Origin: an uncultured Collinsella sp.
GTDB taxonomy: Bacteria; Actinomycetota; Coriobacteriia; Coriobacteriales; Coriobacteriaceae
Length of the DNA: 12,566 bases
Reading direction: 5' to 3'
Assembly (NCBI GenBank): GCA_900551625.1
Contig: URWZ01000022.1
Location: forward strand, 1 to 12,566
Shown one piece after another: positions 8,623 through 12,566 of the stretch; the first letter of the stretch is position 1, and each line of letters begins with the position of its first letter. The notes below the pieces were generated by a model. It ran no database searches. It worked only from the letters and a program-made list of their open reading frames with translations, and was not told where the DNA came from. The translations under genes were made by a program, and so were the position numbers.

Positions 8623-9453
8623 ATGAGCGACGAAGAGCTCAAAAAGGTTGCCAACGAGGTAAGGAAGGGCATCGTCACCGGCGTGCACGCTGCCAAATCC
8701 GGCCATCCGGGCGGTTCGCTCGGCGCTGCCGACATCATGACCTATCTGTACTTTGAGGAAATGAACGTCGACCCGGCCGATCCCCGCAAGGCCGATCGCG
8801 ACCGCTTTGTGCTCTCTAAGGGCCATTGCGCTCCGGGCCTGTACGCCGTGCTCGCCGAGCGTGGGTTCTTCCCCAAGGAGGATCTCGAGACGCTGCGCCA
8901 TATCGGCAGCCACCTGCAGGGTCACCCCAACATGAACGACACCCCGGGCGTCGACATGTCCACCGGCTCGCTCGGCCAGGGCATCTCCGCCGCCGTGGGC
9001 ATGGCCGTTGCCGCCAAGCACTGGGGCGATACTTACCGTACGTACGCCCTGCTGGGCGATGGCGAGAGCGAGGAGGGCCAAGTTTGGGAGGCCGCTATGT
9101 TTGCCGGCAACCAACAGCTCGACAACCTCTGCGTGATCGTCGACCACAACGGCCTGCAGATCGATGGTCCCGTCGAGGAGGTCAACGACCCCATGCCGCT
9201 GGCAGACAAGTTCCGCGCCTTTAAGTTCCACGTGGTGGAGCTTGCCGACGGCAACGACTTCGATCAGATCCGCGCCGCCTTTGCCGAGGCCCGCGCCACC
9301 AAGGGTCAGCCTACCGCCATTATCGCCGAGACCACAAAGGGCAAGGGCGTCTCCTTTATGGAGAACCAGGTGGGTTGGCACGGTAAGGCCCCCAACGATG
9401 AACAGTTTGAGCAGGCCATGGCAGAGCTCACGGCCGCCGGAGAGGAGCTCTAG
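8623..9453 (+). CDS. tktN: Transketolase, N-terminal (TPP-binding) subunit
   Basis: A 276-residue protein equal to the N-terminal third of a full transketolase, which moves two-carbon units between sugar phosphates in the pentose phosphate pathway. The substrate-binding SGHPGGSLGAAD is at 26-37, and the thiamine pyrophosphate/Mg2+ motif runs from GDGESEEGQ (145-153) to VDHNG (Asn176). Other family landmarks are SKGHCAPGLYA (65-75) and STGSLGQGIS (113-122). AAGGAAGG lies 4 nt upstream of the ATG. The enzyme must pair with the C-terminal subunit encoded one base downstream; split transketolases are common in anaerobic Firmicutes and Actinobacteria. The same split layout is used by some sugar-acid or amino-sugar transketolase paralogues, so a side role is possible. 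Confidence 0.95.
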   Translation: MSDEELKKVANEVRKGIVTGVHAAKSGHPGGSLGAADIMTYLYFEEMNVDPADPRKADRDRFVLSKGHCAPGLYAVLAERGFFPKEDLETLRHIGSHLQGHPNMNDTPGVDMSTGSLGQGISAAVGMAVAAKHWGDTYRTYALLGDGESEEGQVWEAAMFAGNQQLDNLCVIVDHNGLQIDGPVEEVNDPMPLADKFRAFKFHVVELADGNDFDQIRAAFAEARATKGQPTAIIAETTKGKGVSFMENQVGWHGKAPNDEQFEQAMAELTAAGEEL

Positions 9454-9454
9454 G

Positions 9455-10396
9455 ATGGCAGACGTCAAGAAAATCGCCACGCGCGTAAGCTACGGCGAGG
9501 CCCTCGTCGAGCTCGCCAACGAGCACGATGACTTTGTGGTCCTCGACGCCGACCTGGCCGCCGCCACGCAGACCGGTAAGTTTAAGGCAGCCTGCCCCGA
9601 CCGCTTCTTCGATGTGGGCATTGCCGAGAGCAACCTGATGGGCGTTGCCGCCGGTATCGCAACCACCGGCCGCGTTGCCTTCGCGAGCACCTTTGCCATG
9701 TTTGCCGCCGGCCGCGCCTTTGAGCAGGTCCGTAACTCCATTGGCTACCCGCATCTCAACGTCAAGATCGGCGCCACGCACGCCGGTATCTCGGTGGGCG
9801 AGGACGGCGCCACGCACCAGTGCTGCGAAGATATCGCCCTGATGCGCGTCATTCCCGGCATGACCGTCATCGTTCCCGCCGATGACGTCGAGGCCCGCGC
9901 CGTGACGCGCGCCGCCTACGAGTGCGACGGTCCCGTGTACATGCGCTTTGCCCGCCTGGCCTCGCCGGTCATCAACGACCCCGAGACCTACAAGTTCGAG
10001 TTGGGCAAGGGCATCGTTATGCGCGAGGGCGCCGACGTTACCATCATTGCCTGCGGTCTGATGGTCGGCGAGGCCCTCGAGGCCGCCGAGCAGCTCGCTG
10101 CCGAGGGTATCGACGCCGAGGTCATCAACATGCACACCATCAAGCCCATCGACGCCGACCTGGTCGTTAAGAGCGCTACCAAGACCGGTCACGTCGTGAC
10201 CGTCGAGGAGCACTCCGTGATCGGTGGCCTGGGCAGCGCCGTTGCCGACGTCCTGTGCGAGCAGTGCCCGACGCCGCTCAAGAAGATTGGCGTCAACGAC
10301 ACGTTCGGCGAGTCCGGCCCGGGTGCCGAGCTCCTGCACAAGTACGGTCTGGACGCCGCGAACATCGTGGCGACCACCAAGGAGTTCTTGGCATAA
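9455..10396 (+). CDS. tktC: Transketolase, C-terminal subunit
   Basis: A 313-residue protein holding the pyrimidine-binding and C-terminal domains of transketolase. The catalytic glutamate that activates thiamine pyrophosphate is Glu58 in DVGIAESNLMG, and the conserved THAGISVGEDGATHQ (108-122) and RFARL region (about 170) follow. The last 120 residues (GKGIVMREGADVTIIACGLMV onward) form the transketolase C-terminal domain. The ATG follows the partner's TAG by one base, and its AGAGGAG ribosome binding site (9441-9447) lies inside the last codons of that partner, so both chains are made together. The frame is open far upstream to 9164, but that part overlaps the partner gene and is not used. 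Confidence 0.95.
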   Translation: MADVKKIATRVSYGEALVELANEHDDFVVLDADLAAATQTGKFKAACPDRFFDVGIAESNLMGVAAGIATTGRVAFASTFAMFAAGRAFEQVRNSIGYPHLNVKIGATHAGISVGEDGATHQCCEDIALMRVIPGMTVIVPADDVEARAVTRAAYECDGPVYMRFARLASPVINDPETYKFELGKGIVMREGADVTIIACGLMVGEALEAAEQLAAEGIDAEVINMHTIKPIDADLVVKSATKTGHVVTVEEHSVIGGLGSAVADVLCEQCPTPLKKIGVNDTFGESGPGAELLHKYGLDAANIVATTKEFLA

Positions 10397-10444
10397 GGCA
10401 AGGCGGATCTCAAGGACTGCTTCGCCAGTACTATGGAAACCCGG

Positions 10445-10476
10445 CAGGGGCGCTCTCTTGGAGGGCGCCCCTGTTT
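10445..10476 (+). terminator. Transketolase operon terminator
   Basis: CAGGGGCGC (10445-10453) and GCGCCCCTG (10465-10473) form a perfect 9-bp stem, then TTT. It lies 49 nt after the tktC stop and about 30 nt before the insertion sequence begins. Confidence 0.85.
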
Positions 10477-10502
10477 CAGTTGCGGTGAAATAAGGACTGT
10501 TT

Positions 10503-11801
10503 GGGGGTGCGGACGATTTCTTGGACCGCGCCTAGGCGTATCCAAGCTTCCTGCGGTACTCCATCGGGCTGAGCCACCCGAGGGACTTCTTTATCCGCCC
10601 CTCGCGATAATACACGAGGTAGGCCTCGAGCCTGCCCATGAACTCCCCGGCCGTCACGCCCTCCCAGTCCCTGTAGCGGAAGAACTCGTTCTTGAGGCGG
10701 CCGAAGAAGCCCTCGCAGGCCGAGTTGTCCGGGCTGCAGCCCTTCGCGGACATGCTCCTGACCAGCCCGTTCTCCTCGCAGATCCCGATCCACTCCGGCC
10801 AGCGGTAGTGGCCGCCGCGGTCCGAGTGGATCGTCGTGCGGGCGCCCGCCGGCCTGGCCGCGCAGGCCTTGAGCAGGCTCGAGTTCGCGAGGCGCTTGTC
10901 GGGGTGCAGCCCGATCGACCAGGCGACGGGCATCCCGTCGAAGCAGTCGATGACCGGGCTCAGGTAGACCTTCTCGCCGCCCGGGAGCCTGAACTCGGTG
11001 ATGTCGGTGAGCCACAGCCGGTTGGGCTCGTCGGCGTGGAAATTCCTGTTCACGAGGTTCTCCGGCGCCTTGGAGACCTCGCCGGCGTAGGAGCTGTAGC
11101 CCCGGGCGCGCCTCCTGTTGTAGACGACCTCGAGGCCCTCCTCGCGCATCACGCGGGCCACGCGCTTCTCGCTGGCGCGGACCCCCTCGCGGCGCAGGCG
11201 CGCCCAGACGGTGCGGTACCCCCAGCACCCCGAGCCCTCGCGGAAGATGCGCACCACGCGGTCGCGTATGTCGGCGTCGCGGTCGCGCGGCGCGGCGACG
11301 CGGGGCCTCCAGTACTCATAGGAGCTCTTCGATATCCTCAAGAAACCTGTGATCGAGCGGAGGGGCAGGGCGGTCGCCCGCCTCAATCTCTCGCCGAGCT
11401 CGCACTTGCTCCTGTTCGAGATCGAAGCCGGGTCCCACCCTTCCGCTTTTAGGTCGGCCAACACCGCCCTGAGCAGGAGGTTCTCTATCTGGTCCTCGTT
11501 GAGCCCGGCGAGCGGGCCGGTCGCGGGCGGGGCGTAGATCGACTTGTCGGGGCCCAAGCTGGCCTCCTTCCGGCGCGGTTTCCTCGCACCGATTCTACAG
11601 CGCGCCCCGGTGTAGCTGTGCGGGAGGTGGCCCGTCGCCCACTTCTTGGCCGCGCCCACCGTGACCCCCGCGAACTTCGCGGCGGCGGTCGGCCCCATGC
11701 CGTCCTCCGTCGCCAGGAGGAAGAGCTCGACCTTCTCCCTGCTGTACATGCGAACCTCCAGTCCGGACCGCTTCACGGTCCAACTTTCTGTCCGCACCCC
11801 C
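10503..11801 (-). mobile_element. IS3-family insertion sequence, complete
   Basis: About 1.3 kb bounded by imperfect 28-bp inverted repeats, 10503-10530 and 11774-11801. The outer 12 bp (GGGGGTGCGGAC) and an inner block (TTGGACCG) are identical, while the 6 bp between them differ completely. The left repeat ends next to the transposase stop codon. The pentamer TAAGG occurs at 11802-11806 directly outside the right repeat and at 10491-10495, 7 nt outside the left repeat. It may be the target duplication if the left end extends to 10496; IS3 duplications are usually 3-4 bp, so this is uncertain. The element sits between two convergent genes and breaks no coding sequence. Confidence 0.88.
10532..11749 (-). 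CDS. IS3-family transposase, single reading frame
   Basis: A 405-residue DDE transposase. From the ATG at 11749: a helix-turn-helix (about 14-35, GMGPTAAAKFAGVTVGAAKKW), a linker, the IS3 OrfB helical region (about 155-205, IREGS-type CWGYRTVWARLRREGV), then the integrase core with Asp249 (WLTDIT), Asp310 (IHSDRGG) and Glu346 (DNSACEGFFGRLKNE). The 35-residue gap between the second Asp and the Glu is the DD35E spacing of this family. Most IS3 elements make the protein by a -1 frameshift between orfA and orfB; here one intact frame spans both. The ATG has a GGAGG ribosome binding site 5 nt upstream; the GTG at 11797 lies in the terminal repeat and is rejected. All catalytic residues are present, so it may be active. 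Base composition looks even richer in GC than the neighbours. Confidence 0.93.
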   Translation of the reverse strand: MYSREKVELFLLATEDGMGPTAAAKFAGVTVGAAKKWATGHLPHSYTGARCRIGARKPRRKEASLGPDKSIYAPPATGPLAGLNEDQIENLLLRAVLADLKAEGWDPASISNRSKCELGERLRRATALPLRSITGFLRISKSSYEYWRPRVAAPRDRDADIRDRVVRIFREGSGCWGYRTVWARLRREGVRASEKRVARVMREEGLEVVYNRRRARGYSSYAGEVSKAPENLVNRNFHADEPNRLWLTDITEFRLPGGEKVYLSPVIDCFDGMPVAWSIGLHPDKRLANSSLLKACAARPAGARTTIHSDRGGHYRWPEWIGICEENGLVRSMSAKGCSPDNSACEGFFGRLKNEFFRYRDWEGVTAGEFMGRLEAYLVYYREGRIKKSLGWLSPMEYRRKLGYA

Positions 11802-11811
11802 TAAGGGGGCT

Positions 11812-11838
11812 CAAAGTGGGAGATTTTCCACGCTCATC
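11812..11838 (-). terminator. Weak terminator candidate of the cyclo-ligase gene
   Basis: On the minus strand GTGGAA and TCCCAC form a 6-bp stem (one G-T) around an AATC loop, followed only by TTTGAG. It lies about 25 nt past the stop codon and next to the right end of the insertion sequence, so insertion may have removed part of the T-run. Confidence 0.35.
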
Positions 11839-11861
11839 TTGCGGGTGCGATACAGCGGCGG

Positions 11862-12458
11862 CTAGGCGCTGACGATGTTGGGCAGCGGCAGATCGTGGGC
11901 GTCGGTGGGAACGTGGTCGATGCGCTGTTCGTCAAAGGCGATGCCGACGATTTGGCATGCGGGCGAGAGCATGGGCAGGTAGCGGTCATAGCAGCCGCCG
12001 CCGTAGCCTAGGCGCGCGCCGGTGCGGTCGAAAGCCACGAGCGGCACGACAACCATGTCGAGAGCCTTGGCGGGCACGATGGGGAAGTGGTCGCTGTCGA
12101 CGTTCGTGGCTGCGAAGGCCCGCGTGGGATGAGCGATAAACGGGGCCTCGGACGCATCGCCGGCAGAGACTGCCCGCATGCACATGCGCTGGCCACAAGC
12201 TGCGGCATCAATTGCCGAGAGCATGCACGGATAGGCTACACGCCAGCCACGCGCGGCGGCCGCAGCGGCAAACGCGGCTGGGTCGACCTCGGAACCCATC
12301 GCGGCATAGACGGCAACGGTGCGTTGGCTCGCAGTGCCGCTGGACTCCATCAGCTCAACAAGCCGCGCGCAGATAACGGCAGACTTCGCTGCCCGCAAGT
12401 CCAAATCAAGAGCATCGCGCCGAGCAATCCCCGCCCGCCGCAACTCAGCCTTGTCCAT
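11862..12458 (-). CDS. 5-formyltetrahydrofolate cyclo-ligase (MTHFS)
   Basis: A 198-residue cytosolic enzyme that uses ATP to convert 5-formyltetrahydrofolate to 5,10-methenyltetrahydrofolate, returning a folate storage form to the one-carbon pool. The N-terminal basic helix DKAELRRAGIARRDAL supplies phosphate-binding residues, VAVYAAMGSEVD is the substrate strand, and the family signature VVVPLVAFDRTGARLGYGGGCYDRYL lies near 143-168. Cys replaces the usual first Tyr of the GYGGGYYDR motif, a mild variation. Length is normal for the family. The ATG at 12458 has AGAGGG 5 nt upstream; a TTG at 12485 in the same frame lies inside a repeat and is rejected. It is convergent with the transketolase operon, with the insertion sequence between them. 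Confidence 0.92.
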   Translation of the reverse strand: MDKAELRRAGIARRDALDLDLRAAKSAVICARLVELMESSGTASQRTVAVYAAMGSEVDPAAFAAAAAARGWRVAYPCMLSAIDAAACGQRMCMRAVSAGDASEAPFIAHPTRAFAATNVDSDHFPIVPAKALDMVVVPLVAFDRTGARLGYGGGCYDRYLPMLSPACQIVGIAFDEQRIDHVPTDAHDLPLPNIVSA

Positions 12459-12477
12459 CCCGGCCCTCTCTCCCAAA

Positions 12478-12510
12478 CCTACCAAAAAGGGACAGGTTTA
12501 TTTTGGCAGG
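12478..12510 (+). repeat. 33-nt palindromic element, copy 4
   Basis: Arm CCTACCAAAA, core AGGGACAGG, tetramer TTTA, arm TTTTGGCAGG; the arms pair except for one A x C. It lies 20 nt upstream of the cyclo-ligase start codon and is nearly identical to copy 3, 9 kb away and inverted. Confidence 0.85.
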
Positions 12511-12517
12511 TTTTATC

Positions 12518-12566
12518 CTGTCTCTTATACACATCTCCGAGCCCACGAGACGCTACGCTATCTCGT
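12518..12566 (+). other. Sequencing adapter (Nextera read-2 adapter, i7 index, P7 start); not genomic
   Basis: CTGTCTCTTATACACATCT (12518-12536) is the Tn5 mosaic end used in Nextera libraries. CCGAGCCCACGAGAC (12537-12551) completes the read-2 adapter, GCTACGCT (12552-12559) matches a standard Nextera i7 index (I recall it as N709), and ATCTCGT begins the P7 tail. The last genomic base is 12517, or at most a base or two later by chance identity. Confidence 0.97.

Noticed and set aside
8464..9480. Long minus-strand frames opposite both transketolase genes (also 9428-10339)
   Set aside because: Shadows of well-recognised enzymes; no start signals and no family resemblance.
10433..11452. 339-codon plus-strand frame across the insertion sequence
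   Set aside because: Antisense to a complete DD35E transposase and very rich in Arg/Ala/Pro/Leu, as expected for a GC shadow.
11750..11797. GTG start adding 16 residues to the transposase
   Set aside because: It falls within the terminal inverted repeat and lacks a ribosome binding site, while GGAGG precedes the ATG at 11749.
12459..12485. TTG start for the folate cyclo-ligase
   Set aside because: It sits inside the 33-nt repeat; the ATG at 12458 has AGAGGG at proper spacing and gives the family's normal N-terminus.
12518..12536. Tn5 mosaic end as evidence of a transposon
   Set aside because: It is followed by the Nextera adapter, an index and P7 sequence, so it comes from library preparation.

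Overview
The window is a 12.5 kb contig end from a high-GC anaerobic actinobacterium, most probably class Coriobacteriia and near Collinsella. I infer this from the strong GC bias at third codon positions, a transketolase split into two genes, ribosomal protein L31 with a long Ala/Lys/Glu tail, a citrate synthase of about 470 residues, and an L31-type mRNA leader. No search was possible, so the genus is an inference.

Layout. Positions 1-2247 are on the minus strand: the N-terminal part of a Cof-like HAD phosphatase running off the left edge, citrate synthase with an intrinsic terminator, and a small ACT-domain protein just upstream of it. A 350-nt divergent region (2248-2597) holds promoters for both directions and a two-hairpin leader for rpmE. 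The plus strand then carries rpmE (L31), a terminator, a repeat-filled 270-nt stretch, secA, prfB (overlapping secA by one base), a YitT-family membrane protein, and the two transketolase subunits with a strong terminator. A complete 1.3 kb IS3-family element (10503-11801, minus strand) sits between the convergent ends of the transketolase operon and a 5-formyltetrahydrofolate cyclo-ligase gene. The last 49 bases (12518-12566) are not biological: they are the Nextera read-2 transposase adapter, an i7 index and the start of P7.

How the genes relate. Most are housekeeping: translation (L31, RF2), Sec protein export (SecA), central carbon metabolism (citrate synthase, transketolase) and one-carbon folate metabolism. 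No operon-scale defence, secondary-metabolite or other accessory system is present. The most interesting material lies between genes and in details of known genes: (1) four copies of a 33-nt palindromic element with a constant GGGACAGG-type core and arms that differ in sequence but stay self-complementary; (2) an rpmE leader with two tandem hairpins showing the same loop motif; (3) a release factor 2 with SPT where RF2 normally has SPF, and with no programmed frameshift; (4) an intrinsic terminator touching the yitT ribosome binding site.
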